Shown: positions 8,460-16,967, numbered from the stretch's first letter. The stretch: 31,131 nt of DNA from an uncultured Salinimicrobium sp. (GCA_946887075.1 CAMPKA010000029.1:1-31131), one strand, 5' to 3'. Notes: generated by a model from the letters alone, not told the origin. Numbers and translations are program-made.

Positions 8460-9383
8460 TTAGGAGGTGACTCTCCTGTGTTTTCGGATTTTTCTTCTGG
8501 TCTTGAGCAATCCATTGATGATCACCGTTACCAGAACAATACCAGCTCCGTAGTAGAATCCCGGTTCCATTCTCTCTTCCTGACCAAGAATTAAAAAGGC
8601 CAGTAGAATGCCGTAGACGGGTTCCAGATTGGTTGTGAGCATAACCGTGTAGGGGCTTAGATGTCGCATCACCGCAACGGCTCCAATAAAAGCATAGGCT
8701 GTACATACTGAGGCCAGCAAAAAAAGCAGCCCAAGATCCATACCCGTTAGCCGGAAAAAGGCAATGGAAAAACCTGAACCGGGTGTTCCAAACAAGGCGA
8801 GCACCCCCAGATAAACGGAAATGGCAAGGGCCCCGCAAAGAAGCTCATAAAAAGAAATGACTGCAGCATCTTCCCTGGGCGCAAGTTTTCCATTGATCAG
8901 GGCAAAGAGGGCAGAAAGCAGAGCAGAGATCAGAGCAAGGATCATTCCCTCCATATACTCGGTTTCAACCTCGAAAATGATATATAGCCCCGAGACAACA
9001 AGCAGCCCCAGAATAATCTCATACCAGATTATCTTTCGTCTGTATAGCAGGGGCTCTAAAATAGAGGTAAAAAAAGCACCTGTGGAAAGCATCGCCAGGG
9101 TCACCGACACGTTAGCTGCCTTAATCGCACCGAAAAAGGTCAACCAATGCAGGGCAATAATCACCCCCGCACCGATCATTGTGATCAAAGAGCGAGATGA
9201 CACTCTCAGGGATTTCCTTCTCCATCTGATCCAGAACAGAATCAGCAAACTGGCCATCATCATCCGCCACCATACCAAGGGTATAGCCCCAAGGCTGATC
9301 AGTGCTCCCAATACAGCGGTAAAACCCCAAATCAATACGATCAAGTTGAGATGAAGGTAACTGCGCAGCTTATCGTTTCGCAT
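8460..9383 (-). CDS. EamA/DMT-superfamily transporter
   Basis: A 307-residue inner-membrane protein of the drug/metabolite transporter superfamily, with about ten hydrophobic segments in two EamA repeats. The first repeat begins LHLNLIVLIWGFTAVLGALIS. The second ends in the typical LSPYTVMLTTNLEPVYGILLAFLILGQEE, the strongest family signature here. Substrate unknown; relatives export metabolites or amino acids. I chose the ATG at 9383 (MRNDKLRSYL) over an upstream in-frame start because the family begins here and the charged start precedes the first membrane helix. It overlaps the permease stop codon by 14 bases, so translation is probably coupled. The gene ends only seven bases before the accA -7 element. 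Confidence 0.88.
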   Translation of the reverse strand: MRNDKLRSYLHLNLIVLIWGFTAVLGALISLGAIPLVWWRMMMASLLILFWIRWRRKSLRVSSRSLITMIGAGVIIALHWLTFFGAIKAANVSVTLAMLSTGAFFTSILEPLLYRRKIIWYEIILGLLVVSGLYIIFEVETEYMEGMILALISALLSALFALINGKLAPREDAAVISFYELLCGALAISVYLGVLALFGTPGSGFSIAFFRLTGMDLGLLFLLASVCTAYAFIGAVAVMRHLSPYTVMLTTNLEPVYGILLAFLILGQEERMEPGFYYGAGIVLVTVIINGLLKTRRKIRKHRRVTS

Positions 9384-10446
9384 GAAATAGCAGGTAAATG
9401 GCCAGTACTCCGAAAAGTACGTTTGGGATCCAGACAGCAACAAGAGGAGAGAAGGTACTCTGTTCGGCAATTGTTCCGAAGACCTTGTCCATAAATATAA
9501 AAACGAAGGCCATTGTGATGCCCAGGGCAAGGCTCACCCCCATTCCTCCTCTTCTTTTGATAGAAGAGACTGCCACCGCAATGATCGTTAGAATATAGGC
9601 AGACACGGGAAGGCTCCATCGCTTGTATGCCACCACCAGGTAACGATTAATATTTCCTGAACCCCGCCGCTTCTCCTGCTGAATGAATTCCTCCAGTTCA
9701 TTATAATTCAGAGTTTCTGCCACATATGCCACAGGGGTGAGTTCGTCGAATTCAAAAGGAAGTACCGTGTCAATCGAGATTTCTGAAATCAGCTGGTCAT
9801 CCTGCTTGCCGATTATTCTTTTCCTGTAGTTGGCCAGGGAATAAGTACTATCCTGCTCATTGAATTTCAGCCTTGACGCACTTATCTTGAATTTTAGTTC
9901 ATTTCCTTCAAAATGTTCCAGGGTGAAATTACGCGCGGTCTTACTACTGGGTTGAAAATGGGAGGCATAGATGTACTCGTTCTCATTGATCTGCCGGTAA
10001 ACATCACTGGTTTCCCTGATTTCACTATCCTTCTTTAGATATGTATATTTAAATTCGTTGAAGCCCCTGCTCGCAGAAGGGGCCAAATACATTCCCAAGA
10101 ATAAGGCTCCTACGCATACCAGGGTGGCTCCTATCATATAGGGCCTCAAAAATCTCCAGAAGGAGACACCACTGCTGAGAAAAGCGATGATCTCCGTGTT
10201 TTGAGCCAACTTGGAGGTAAACCAAATCACGGACAAAAACAGGAATAGCGGGAAGAGCAAATTGGCGAAATAGATCGTAAAATCAATATAATAGCTGACC
10301 ACCTCCATCAAAGGCACCTTGTTCTCCAGTATCTTATCGATTTTCTCTGCCAGATTTACGGTAATTCCTATAGGTATAAACAGCAAGAGCATCAGAAAGA
10401 AAGTCCCGAGATAGCGTTTGAGTATGTACCAGTCCAGGATTTTCAA
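9370..10446 (-). CDS. LptF/LptG family LPS export permease, TTG start
   Basis: Inner-membrane permease of the LPS transport machine (YjgP/YjgQ family), which passes LPS towards the periplasmic bridge. The 358 residues start KILDWYILKRYLGTFFLM, the typical first helix, followed by two more helices, a periplasmic beta-rich region (about 125-265), and three C-terminal helices with AVSSIKRRGGMGVSLALGI. It is closer to the LptG pattern, but the paralogue cannot be fixed by eye. The start codon is TTG (10446-10444), one base after the tgt stop codon. No in-frame ATG fits better. It forms a compact cluster with tgt upstream and the EamA gene downstream. Confidence 0.9.
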   Translation of the reverse strand: MKILDWYILKRYLGTFFLMLLLFIPIGITVNLAEKIDKILENKVPLMEVVSYYIDFTIYFANLLFPLFLFLSVIWFTSKLAQNTEIIAFLSSGVSFWRFLRPYMIGATLVCVGALFLGMYLAPSASRGFNEFKYTYLKKDSEIRETSDVYRQINENEYIYASHFQPSSKTARNFTLEHFEGNELKFKISASRLKFNEQDSTYSLANYRKRIIGKQDDQLISEISIDTVLPFEFDELTPVAYVAETLNYNELEEFIQQEKRRGSGNINRYLVVAYKRWSLPVSAYILTIIAVAVSSIKRRGGMGVSLALGITMAFVFIFMDKVFGTIAEQSTFSPLVAVWIPNVLFGVLAIYLLFHAKR

Positions 10447-10447
10447 A

Positions 10448-11578
10448 TCAAAGGCGTTTGTTCATCTGTTGTACCATTCGGTTTTTCCAAGTAGAAAAAT
10501 CACCGGCTAAGATATGTTTTCTCGCCTGGCGAACCAACCACAGATAAAAACCAAGATTGTGCATGGTCGCGATCTGTTTCCCCAACATTTCATTGACGGA
10601 AAAGAGGTGCTTCAGATAGGCTCTCGTATAATAGGAATCGACATAGGTCGTTCCTTCCGGATCTATTGGGGAGAAATCGTCTTCCCACTTCTTGTTCTTG
10701 ATATTAATGGTACCTTGAGAGGTAAACAGCATACCGTTTCGTGCGTTTCTTGTCGGCATGACACAATCAAACATATCGATTCCCAGGGCTATGTTCTCCA
10801 GAATATTAATCGGAGTCCCCACCCCCATCAGATACCTCGGTTTTTCGGGAGGAAGAATTTTGTTCACCACTTCGGTCATCGCATACATCTCTTCAGCAGG
10901 TTCTCCTACTGACAAACCTCCTATAGCGTTACCAGCAGCCCCCGCAGCGGCAATATATTCTGCGGACTGCTCCCTCAGATCTTTGAAGGTACTGCCCTGG
11001 ACAATTGGAAAAAGCGCCTGGGAATAACCGTATTGGGGAGGGACCTTCTCAAGATGATCGATGCACCTATCCAGCCATCGGTGTGTGCGCTGCATCGAAT
11101 CCCGTGCATACCTGTAATCACAGGGATAAGGGGTACATTCATCAAAGGCCATAATGATGTCTGCCCCAATCAGCCGCTGAATCTCCATAACGTTTTCTGG
11201 AGTAAAGTTATGGTATGAACCATCTATATGGCTTTTAAACCTTACCCCCTCTTCCTTAATCTTCCGGCGCTCTGCCAGAGAATAAACCTGATATCCCCCA
11301 CTGTCTGTAAGGATGTTCCTATCCCAGTTCATAAATTTATGAAGCCCGCCTGCCTTCCGGAGAATCTCCGTCGCCGGCCGCAGGTAAAGATGATAGGTGT
11401 TGCCAAGAATGATATCCGGGTCAACCTCTTCCTTAAGCTCTCTCTGGCTGATCCCTTTTACCGAGGCAACTGTTCCCACCGGCATAAATATGGGTGTCTC
11501 AATCGTTCCATGGTCGGTGGTGATCACTCCGGCACGTGCATCGCTCCCCCTGTCGGTAACGGCTAGTTCAAATTTCAT
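10448..11578 (-). CDS. tgt: tRNA-guanine(34) transglycosylase (queuine insertion)
   Basis: Exchanges guanine at the wobble position of GUN-anticodon tRNAs for the queuosine precursor preQ1. The 376 residues include the catalytic region LTDSGGYQVYSL with its Asp, IMAFDECTPYP, GGLSVGEP, and FDCVMPTRNARNG with the second catalytic Asp. The usual C-terminal zinc site (CxCxxC...H) is not evident: the stretch after DPEGTTYVDSYYTRAYLKHL has Tyr/Asp-type residues in place of the cysteines. A Cys-less zinc region of this kind occurs in other Bacteroidota Tgt as far as I recall. The ATG at 11578 (MKFELAV) is preferred because a -7 element lies just upstream. First gene of the tgt-permease-EamA cluster. 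Confidence 0.95.
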   Translation of the reverse strand: MKFELAVTDRGSDARAGVITTDHGTIETPIFMPVGTVASVKGISQRELKEEVDPDIILGNTYHLYLRPATEILRKAGGLHKFMNWDRNILTDSGGYQVYSLAERRKIKEEGVRFKSHIDGSYHNFTPENVMEIQRLIGADIIMAFDECTPYPCDYRYARDSMQRTHRWLDRCIDHLEKVPPQYGYSQALFPIVQGSTFKDLREQSAEYIAAAGAAGNAIGGLSVGEPAEEMYAMTEVVNKILPPEKPRYLMGVGTPINILENIALGIDMFDCVMPTRNARNGMLFTSQGTINIKNKKWEDDFSPIDPEGTTYVDSYYTRAYLKHLFSVNEMLGKQIATMHNLGFYLWLVRQARKHILAGDFSTWKNRMVQQMNKRL

Positions 11579-11596
11579 AGATGCGAATAACGGCAG

Positions 11597-11604
11597 CAAA
11601 GATA
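11597..11604 (-). promoter_or_regulatory. -7 element for the tgt cluster
   Basis: TATCTTTG on the minus strand matches TAnnTTTG. It lies 18 bases before the chosen tgt ATG and overlaps the alternative upstream start at 11599, which supports the shorter protein. No convincing TTG lies 19-20 bases upstream of it. Confidence 0.5.
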
Positions 11605-11757
11605 ACCAACAAGGTAAGAGATAACCGGATCAGAACCCACATATTTTTCTCCAGACCGTCCAGTAAACCCACGATCTGGTAGGATCGGATTGTTCCGTAT
11701 GCATCTGATTAAAATATAAAGCCCTTTTTGGCTAAGGGGTGGCGGATTTTTCGCCTA

Positions 11758-11780
11758 AGTCATTTAAATGACTATTTTTG
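11758..11780 (+). promoter_or_regulatory. Transketolase promoter with a 16-bp palindrome
   Basis: TATTTTTG at 11773-11780 is a good -7 element, 21 bases before the transketolase ATG. Directly against it lies AGTCATTTAAATGACT (11758-11773), a perfect 16-bp palindrome occupying the spacer between the -33 and -7 positions, where a dimeric regulator would block polymerase. Just upstream are two small hairpins, 11720-11733 and 11741-11755. The operator role is inferred. Confidence 0.5.
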
Positions 11781-11801
11781 TCGAATATCAAAAAAACAAA
11801 G

Positions 11802-12647
11802 ATGTCAGATCAAAAACAACTAGAAGATTTTGTTGTACAGGTAAGAAGGGACATTCTGCGACAAGTCCATAAAGTCAATTCCGGACATCCCGGAGGTTCA
11901 CTGGGCTGTGCTGAATTTTTCAGTGTTCTTTACCAGGAGGTAATGGAACGTAAGGAAAAGTTCGACATGGACGGAATCGGAGAGGATCTTTTTTTTCTGT
12001 CCAACGGACATATATCTCCCGTCTTCTACAGCGTTCTTGCCCGCAGCGGATACTTTCCGATAGAGGAATTAAATACCTTTCGACTTATCGACTCCCGCCT
12101 CCAGGGTCATCCAACCACTCATGAGGGCCTTCCTGGAGTACGGATTGCTTCCGGGTCTTTGGGCCAGGGGATGTCTGTGGCCATAGGCGCAGCGACTTCC
12201 AAAAAACTCAACAATGATAATCACCTGGTGTATTCTCTACACGGTGACGGAGAGCTACAGGAAGGTCAGAATTGGGAGGCAATCATGTATGCAGCTGGAA
12301 AAAAAGTGGATAACCTGATTGCAACCGTAGATCGGAACCACCAACAAATCGATGGCTGTACGGATGATGTACTTCCAATGGGAGATCTGATGAAGAAATT
12401 CGAGGCTTTTGGTTGGGATATGCTAGAGATCAAGGATGGAAACAGCTTGTCGGAAGTTCGCTCTGGCCTGGCTGAGGCCAGAAGGAGGACGGGGAAAGGC
12501 AGACCTGTGGGAATCATCATGACTACGGTAATGGGTCATGGTGTGGATTTCATGATGGGAACCCATAAGTGGCATGGCGTGGCTCCGAATGATGAAGAAC
12601 TTGAAAAGGCCCTGGCCCAGAATCCAGAAACCCTTGGCGACTACTAA
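11802..12647 (+). CDS. Transketolase, N-terminal (thiamine diphosphate-binding) subunit
   Basis: The first half of a split transketolase, an enzyme that moves two-carbon units in the pentose phosphate pathway. The 281 residues contain SGHPGGSLG, GSLGQGMSVAIGAA and HGDGELQEGQNWEA, the last being the GDG thiamine diphosphate/Mg binding motif. The pyrimidine-binding and C-terminal domains are encoded separately by the next gene, so the two products must assemble. The ATG at 11802 (MSDQKQLED) is chosen; a longer TTG start at 11778 would lie inside the promoter element. It is 56 bases upstream of its partner. Confidence 0.93.
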   Translation: MSDQKQLEDFVVQVRRDILRQVHKVNSGHPGGSLGCAEFFSVLYQEVMERKEKFDMDGIGEDLFFLSNGHISPVFYSVLARSGYFPIEELNTFRLIDSRLQGHPTTHEGLPGVRIASGSLGQGMSVAIGAATSKKLNNDNHLVYSLHGDGELQEGQNWEAIMYAAGKKVDNLIATVDRNHQQIDGCTDDVLPMGDLMKKFEAFGWDMLEIKDGNSLSEVRSGLAEARRRTGKGRPVGIIMTTVMGHGVDFMMGTHKWHGVAPNDEELEKALAQNPETLGDY

Positions 12648-12703
12648 CCCGTTTCAAATATTCATGTTTTCCTCTAACAAGGGAATAGACAACACCAATC
12701 AGT

Positions 12704-13657
12704 ATGACAAAGTATACAAACACAGGTAATCAAGATACACGTTCAGGTTTTGGAGCGGGTTTGACGGAATTGGGTCAGACAAATCCGGCAGTTGTAGCTT
12801 TATGCGCCGACCTGACCGGCTCCCTGAAAATGGGGGACTTCCAGAAAAACCATCCGGAACGCTTTTTTCAGATCGGAATAGCAGAAGCGAACATGATGGG
12901 CATAGCAGCCGGCTTGACCATTGGAGGAAAAATTCCATTTACTGGCACCTTTGCCAATTTTTCTACAGGAAGGGTCTATGACCAAATTCGGCAGTCTATC
13001 GCCTATTCCGACAAGAATGTAAAAATATGTGCTTCCCATGCCGGTCTGACACTCGGAGAGGATGGGGCCACTCACCAGATCCTGGAGGACATAGGAATGA
13101 TGAAAATGCTTCCGGGAATGACTGTGATCAATCCCTGTGATTACAATCAGACCAAGGCCGCCACTATCGCCGTGGCAGAACACGTCGGTCCGGTATACCT
13201 TCGCTTTGGAAGGCCGAAAGTTGCGAATTTCACAGCAGAGGATCAGAAATTTGAAATCGGCAAGGCGCTACTTCTCAACGAAGGTAAGGATGTGACCATT
13301 ATCGCTACAGGACATCTAGTATGGCAGGCGTTAATTGCCGCCGAAGAGTTAGAGAAGGACGGGATTTCTGCGGAGGTGATCAATATTCACACCATTAAGC
13401 CTTTAGACGAAAAGGCCACTCTGGCCTCCGTGAGAAAGACGGGATGCGTGGTAACTGCCGAGGAGCATAATTACCTGGGAGGTCTCGGGGAGAGCGTAGC
13501 CAGAACCCTTGTTCAAAACCTTCCTGCACCTCAGGAATTTGTGGCCACCATGGATACTTTTGGTGAAAGCGGAACTCCGGAACAGCTGATGGAGAAATAT
13601 GGTCTTAATGCTTCGGCGATAAAATCCTCAGTTAAAAAAGTTCTCCAAAGGAAATAA
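12704..13657 (+). CDS. Transketolase, C-terminal (pyrimidine-binding) subunit
   Basis: The second half of the split transketolase, 317 residues. It carries the pyrimidine-binding domain with [17 protein letters not shown] (the catalytic Glu), [19 protein letters not shown] and [11 protein letters not shown], then a transketolase C domain ending in [15 protein letters not shown]. It resembles DXP synthase in its C-terminal half, but the paired gene order and the absence of a DXS N-terminal domain point to transketolase. It should function only as a complex with the upstream product. A terminator follows 21 bases after the stop. Confidence 0.93.
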   Translation: MTKYTNTGNQDTRSGFGAGLTELGQTNPAVVALCADLTGSLKMGDFQKNHPERFFQIGIAEANMMGIAAGLTIGGKIPFTGTFANFSTGRVYDQIRQSIAYSDKNVKICASHAGLTLGEDGATHQILEDIGMMKMLPGMTVINPCDYNQTKAATIAVAEHVGPVYLRFGRPKVANFTAEDQKFEIGKALLLNEGKDVTIIATGHLVWQALIAAEELEKDGISAEVINIHTIKPLDEKATLASVRKTGCVVTAEEHNYLGGLGESVARTLVQNLPAPQEFVATMDTFGESGTPEQLMEKYGLNASAIKSSVKKVLQRK

Positions 13658-13678
13658 AGAGGGATGGAACAGCCTTTA

Positions 13679-13720
13679 TAGGCCCCTGCAAGGATTCTTC
13701 CTTTCAGGGGCCTATTTTTT
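13679..13720 (+). terminator. Terminator after the transketolase genes
   Basis: TAGGCCCCTG (13679-13688) pairs with CAGGGGCCTA (13705-13714) over a 16-base loop, followed by six Ts. Confidence 0.9.
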
Positions 13721-13774
13721 CTGCAAAATATCGTATCTTTTATTGCGTTCTAGTCTCAACAAAAACAAAGTGCC

Positions 13775-14374
13775 ATGAAAAATATAATGATCATCCTGAT
13801 GTGTTTGATTTCTACGGCCGCACTGGCCCAGAATGGTTTTGGGATCAAAGGGGGGCTTAACTACGGAGACAACGGTGAAATCACCTATTCAGATGTCAGC
13901 CAGGCAGGAAAGGACGTCATTGAGGGAGGAGAAAGCAAAACCGGCTATCACTTTGGAATGTTTTACCAGATCAATGTCCTGGGATTCTTTCTGCGACCGG
14001 AACTGGTTTATACCACCACAAAAAGCGAGTACAGCTACAACGACGAAGTTGCGGAATACAACCTTTCAAAACTCGACCTTCCTGTCCTGGTAGGTACGGG
14101 TGTATTTGGACCCTTACAGGTCTTTGCAGGACCTAGTTTCCAGTACATTCTGGACAATGATTTCGAGGGTGCCAGGCTTGAGGATGTCGATCAGGAAATA
14201 ACAGTAGGAGCCCAGCTCGGCGCAGGGGTGCAAATTGGCAAACTGGGTCTTGAGGTCCGTTATGAAAGGAGTCTCAAGGAAAATGAAGCTACCGTTCTGA
14301 ATAATGAAACCGGTCTTAGCCGTGTAGACACCAGACCCAGTCAGATCATTTTTAGTCTCCTCCTGGATCTCTGA
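13775..14374 (+). CDS. Outer-membrane beta-barrel protein (PorT-like family)
   Basis: A 199-residue exported protein. Residues 1-19 (MKNIMIILMCLISTAALAQ) form a clear signal peptide with cleavage after Ala-Gln. The rest has alternating hydrophobic strands typical of an eight-stranded barrel: GFGIKGGLNYG, YHFGMFYQI, FFLRPELVYTT, KLDLPVLVGTGVFGPLQVFAGPSFQYIL, GAQLGAGVQIGKLGLEVRYERS, and a terminal QIIFSLLLDL. Such proteins are very common in this phylum; the role of this one is unknown. A TATCTTTT at 13734-13741 could be its -7 element. It is convergent with the FKBP lipoprotein gene; the 39-base gap shows no clear terminator. Confidence 0.85.
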   Translation: MKNIMIILMCLISTAALAQNGFGIKGGLNYGDNGEITYSDVSQAGKDVIEGGESKTGYHFGMFYQINVLGFFLRPELVYTTTKSEYSYNDEVAEYNLSKLDLPVLVGTGVFGPLQVFAGPSFQYILDNDFEGARLEDVDQEITVGAQLGAGVQIGKLGLEVRYERSLKENEATVLNNETGLSRVDTRPSQIIFSLLLDL

Positions 14375-14413
14375 TCTTTTCAGAATTCATATTGGGGAAG
14401 CCATCAGACCCTT

Positions 14414-15310
14414 TTATTCTGCATCGAGGTAATCTGGAACGGTATCCCCATCCTCATCAGGATAGGTAATGGTGCCGTCTGCATTGATTACAATCTCCTC
14501 TTCAGTCGGAATATAATCCCCGTCATCATCCTGGTCGATGTAGTTCGGAAATAGATCTTCATCGGTATCATCATTCCCTATCACCCTGTCCCCATTTACA
14601 TCCTCAAGATAAGAGGCTATTCCATCCTGGTCATGATCCGTCTGGTTGACCCTGTAGAGAGAGAAGGTAAAGACCAGAGGGCTATAGGGGGGGATATTGC
14701 CCTGGGGATTGTTGAAGTACCCCAGACCAGAAGGAAGAAACACCGCTCCGATCCCATAATCGTTATTCCATTTTACGGTGTTATCAGGCAGGACTTCATA
14801 TCCCGAGCCGGCACGGAATTCCACCAGCGCCTCCGTGAACCCGGGAATGGTCTTGGAAAGATCAAACCATACCGGATTAACAGAACTGTCAAAAGGGGTT
14901 TGATCAAGCAATTCTCCAGAATAGGAAACGAACGTGGAATCGGTAAATTCCGGCTCCTCCCCCACTCCAGGCCGGACTGTCAGGATGTAGATGGTATAGT
15001 CCACCCCCTCCCTGGTTATCGTTTTAGCTTCAAGAAATGGAGAGGCACTCAGGGGGGTCTCATCCGCGTTCTCGGCATCTATGGTATCGATTTCAATTCT
15101 GTAATCAAAGGATTCTCCCGGATTGGCAAACGCTTCAGCGTTATAAAAATGGGTGTCGAGGTATTCTGTTAAAGCCTGCTGATCTGCCAGTTCCTGTTCA
15201 CCCCGATCCCTGGGTGGATCCGGTTCCGTTCCCGGATCATCTTCCTTTTCACAGGAAACAAGCAACATCAAAAATGCGGTTATGACAACAAAAAAATTCT
15301 GGAATTTCAT
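14414..15310 (-). CDS. FKBP-type peptidyl-prolyl isomerase lipoprotein with C-terminal calcium-binding repeats
   Basis: A 298-residue predicted lipoprotein. Residues 1-20 end in the lipobox LVSC, so Cys20 would be lipidated. The central domain (roughly 110-235) shows FKBP features: FVSYSGELLDQTPFDSS, IPGFTEALVEFRAGSGYEVLP, and IPPYSPLVFTFSLYRV. The last ~60 residues are Asp-rich thrombospondin type 3-like repeats (DHDQDGIASYLED, DQDDDGDYIPTEEE, DEDGDTVPDYLD), which usually bind calcium. The ATG at 15310 is chosen because it gives a proper lipoprotein signal; an upstream start at 15340 would add ten residues. Likely a periplasmic or surface folding factor. Some catalytic FKBP positions look altered, so activity is not assured. 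Confidence 0.85.
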   Translation of the reverse strand: MKFQNFFVVITAFLMLLVSCEKEDDPGTEPDPPRDRGEQELADQQALTEYLDTHFYNAEAFANPGESFDYRIEIDTIDAENADETPLSASPFLEAKTITREGVDYTIYILTVRPGVGEEPEFTDSTFVSYSGELLDQTPFDSSVNPVWFDLSKTIPGFTEALVEFRAGSGYEVLPDNTVKWNNDYGIGAVFLPSGLGYFNNPQGNIPPYSPLVFTFSLYRVNQTDHDQDGIASYLEDVNGDRVIGNDDTDEDLFPNYIDQDDDGDYIPTEEEIVINADGTITYPDEDGDTVPDYLDAE

Positions 15311-15348
15311 CAAAAGGTAATTTAGGCCCGCAAGATACAATATTCTTG

Positions 15349-15356
15349 TATTTTTG
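15349..15356 (+). promoter_or_regulatory. -7 element before the S4-domain gene
   Basis: TATTTTTG matches TAnnTTTG and lies 31 bases before the ATG at 15388. A matching TTG at 19-20 bases is not present. Confidence 0.4.
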
Positions 15357-15387
15357 TTCTGAACAACACGAGAAATAGGGGAAAATT

Positions 15388-15792
15388 ATGAGGGTAGATA
15401 AGTATTTGTGGTCTGTGAGATTTTTCCGTTCCCGAAGCCTTGCCAGTACCGCCTGTCGGCAGGGAAAGGTGAAGATACAGGAGGCCGCAGTCAAACCCTC
15501 TCGCGAGATCTATCCCGGTGACAAAATTTTGGTCCGGAAGAATCAGATCAACTACGAAATAGAAGTTCTTGATCTTCCCAAAAGCAGGGTGGGTGCTAAG
15601 CTGGTTGATCTTTACGTGCGGGATTCCACCCCGAAATCGGAATTTGAAAAACTGGATTTACTCAAATATTCCAGGGAGTACTACCGCAAAAAAGGAACGG
15701 GACGACCTACCAAAAAGGATCGAAGAGAGCTTGATGAATGGTATGAAAATCCAGATGAGGAATCTCCGGAACCTGGCAAAGAAACAACCTGA
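15388..15792 (+). CDS. S4-domain RNA-binding protein (Hsp15/HslR-like)
   Basis: A 134-residue protein with an N-terminal S4 domain (about 1-60): MRVDKYLWSVRFFRSRSLAS, then ACRQGKVKI and the basic strand YPGDKILVRK. The C-terminal part is highly charged and contains GTGRPTKKDRRELDEW, as in Hsp15 proteins. E. coli Hsp15 binds stalled 50S subunits that carry peptidyl-tRNA and helps recycle them; the same role is likely here. It is followed 21 bases later by the phosphoribosyltransferase gene on the same strand, probably in one transcript. Confidence 0.9.
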   Translation: MRVDKYLWSVRFFRSRSLASTACRQGKVKIQEAAVKPSREIYPGDKILVRKNQINYEIEVLDLPKSRVGAKLVDLYVRDSTPKSEFEKLDLLKYSREYYRKKGTGRPTKKDRRELDEWYENPDEESPEPGKETT

Positions 15793-15813
15793 TGACTACC
15801 CAAGCATAAACAT

Positions 15814-16326
15814 ATGAAGACCATGGCAAACAAATCCCTCCTTATCCTCGACCATAACCAGATCACCCAGAAGATCAAAAGGATCGCCTATCAGATCCTC
15901 GAGAGCAACGTAGATGAGGAAGAGCTTATACTTGCAGGAATCGCGCGGAGCGGTTATCAGCTAGCGGAGGAACTACAACAGGAACTCCAAAAAATAGGGC
16001 CTCTTAGGATCAGATTGTGCGAGGTCAAACTCGATAAAAAGAATCCTCTTGGGATGATCACTACTTCTTTGTCCCCAGAAGAATACCAGAACCGTTCTCT
16101 TGTTCTGGCTGATGATGTGTTGAATTCCGGAACCACTCTTATTTACGGTGTGAAACACTTTCTTCAGGTGCCCCTGAAACAATTCCGAACAGCAGTTCTG
16201 GTAGATAGAAGCCATAAAAAATTTCCTGTCAAAGCAGACTTTAAGGGAATTTCTCTATCAACCTCTATTCATGAAACGGTAAAGGTATTTTTTGAAAAGG
16301 ACAATTATCGCGTGGAGCTACATTAA
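15814..16326 (+). CDS. Type I phosphoribosyltransferase, PyrR-like
   Basis: A 170-residue protein with the type I PRPP-binding loop VLADDVLNSGTTL, IARSGYQLAEEL near the N terminus and VLVDRSHKKFP after the PRPP loop. The layout is that of PyrR/uracil phosphoribosyltransferase-like proteins. PyrR in Firmicutes controls pyrimidine operons through mRNA binding, but no pyrimidine genes or attenuator lie beside this gene, so a salvage or unknown role is equally possible. A second ATG at 15823 (MANKSLL) would make the protein three residues shorter. The last nine bases overlap the shikimate kinase gene on the other strand. Confidence 0.85.
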   Translation: MKTMANKSLLILDHNQITQKIKRIAYQILESNVDEEELILAGIARSGYQLAEELQQELQKIGPLRIRLCEVKLDKKNPLGMITTSLSPEEYQNRSLVLADDVLNSGTTLIYGVKHFLQVPLKQFRTAVLVDRSHKKFPVKADFKGISLSTSIHETVKVFFEKDNYRVELH

Positions 16327-16836
16327 TCTGGATTGTATTTCCCCAGCGATTTCTGTCGCACTTTTACCGTCGGTTCGGATCGTCAGGTCACTTTCCCGAT
16401 AGTAAGGATTGCGCTCAAACAGATGCTTTCGGAGGAAATCTTCGATTTCATCTTCTGTTCGGAGATGTTCCAGCAACGGCCTTTCCCCCCGCTCTTTGAT
16501 GATTCTACTCTTGAGTTCCGGAAGACTCGTTTCGAGATAAACCATTACGGCACCTGAACTTTTGATCATTTCCAGATTGCTACCGTAGCATGGTGTTCCT
16601 CCCCCCAATGAGAGCACCACTGGCCGGTCTGAGGCGAGTATTTCCCTCAGTACTTCCGATTCCCTCCTCCGGAAATAAATCTCTCCTGGCTTCTGGAATA
16701 TTTCAGGAATACTCTTTCTTTCTCTTTTACTGATCTCCTGGTCAAGGTCAATAAGGGGAATTTGAAGGCTTCCGCTCAAAAGGTTACCGACAGAGGTTTT
16801 ACCAGAGCACATATAGCCGCACAGGATAATTTTCAT
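16318..16836 (-). CDS. aroK: Shikimate kinase
   Basis: Phosphorylates shikimate at the 3-position, the fifth step towards chorismate. The 172 residues are normal length. Visible motifs are the P-loop GYMCSGKTS (about 7-15), IDLDQEI with the shikimate-binding Asp, FRRRESEVL, and GGGTPCYG. The ATG at 16836 begins MKIILCG; an upstream ATG at 16851 would add five residues that the family lacks. It is convergent with the phosphoribosyltransferase gene, and the two coding ends overlap by nine bases. Confidence 0.93.
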   Translation of the reverse strand: MKIILCGYMCSGKTSVGNLLSGSLQIPLIDLDQEISKRERKSIPEIFQKPGEIYFRRRESEVLREILASDRPVVLSLGGGTPCYGSNLEMIKSSGAVMVYLETSLPELKSRIIKERGERPLLEHLRTEDEIEDFLRKHLFERNPYYRESDLTIRTDGKSATEIAGEIQSRLM

Positions 16837-16907
16837 GGATACTGAAAGCATATGGGGCAGATTTGTCTGCCGGTTTAGGTGATGCCCAAATTTATGTCAT
16901 TTTGTTC

Positions 16908-16937
16908 TTGAAAAGTAAACAAATGATAGTATATTTG
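16908..16937 (+). promoter_or_regulatory. Promoter of the tRNA cluster
   Basis: TTG (16908-16910), exactly 19 bases, then TATATTTG (16930-16937): a full match to the Bacteroidota consensus, 30 bases before the first tRNA. Confidence 0.8.
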
Positions 16938-16967
16938 CACCCGCATTAGCAAAAATTCAAGAAGCAA

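Noticed and set aside
13734..13741. TATCTTTT as a confirmed promoter of the beta-barrel gene
   Set aside because: The last base departs from TAnnTTTG and no TTG lies at the right distance, so it is only mentioned with the gene.
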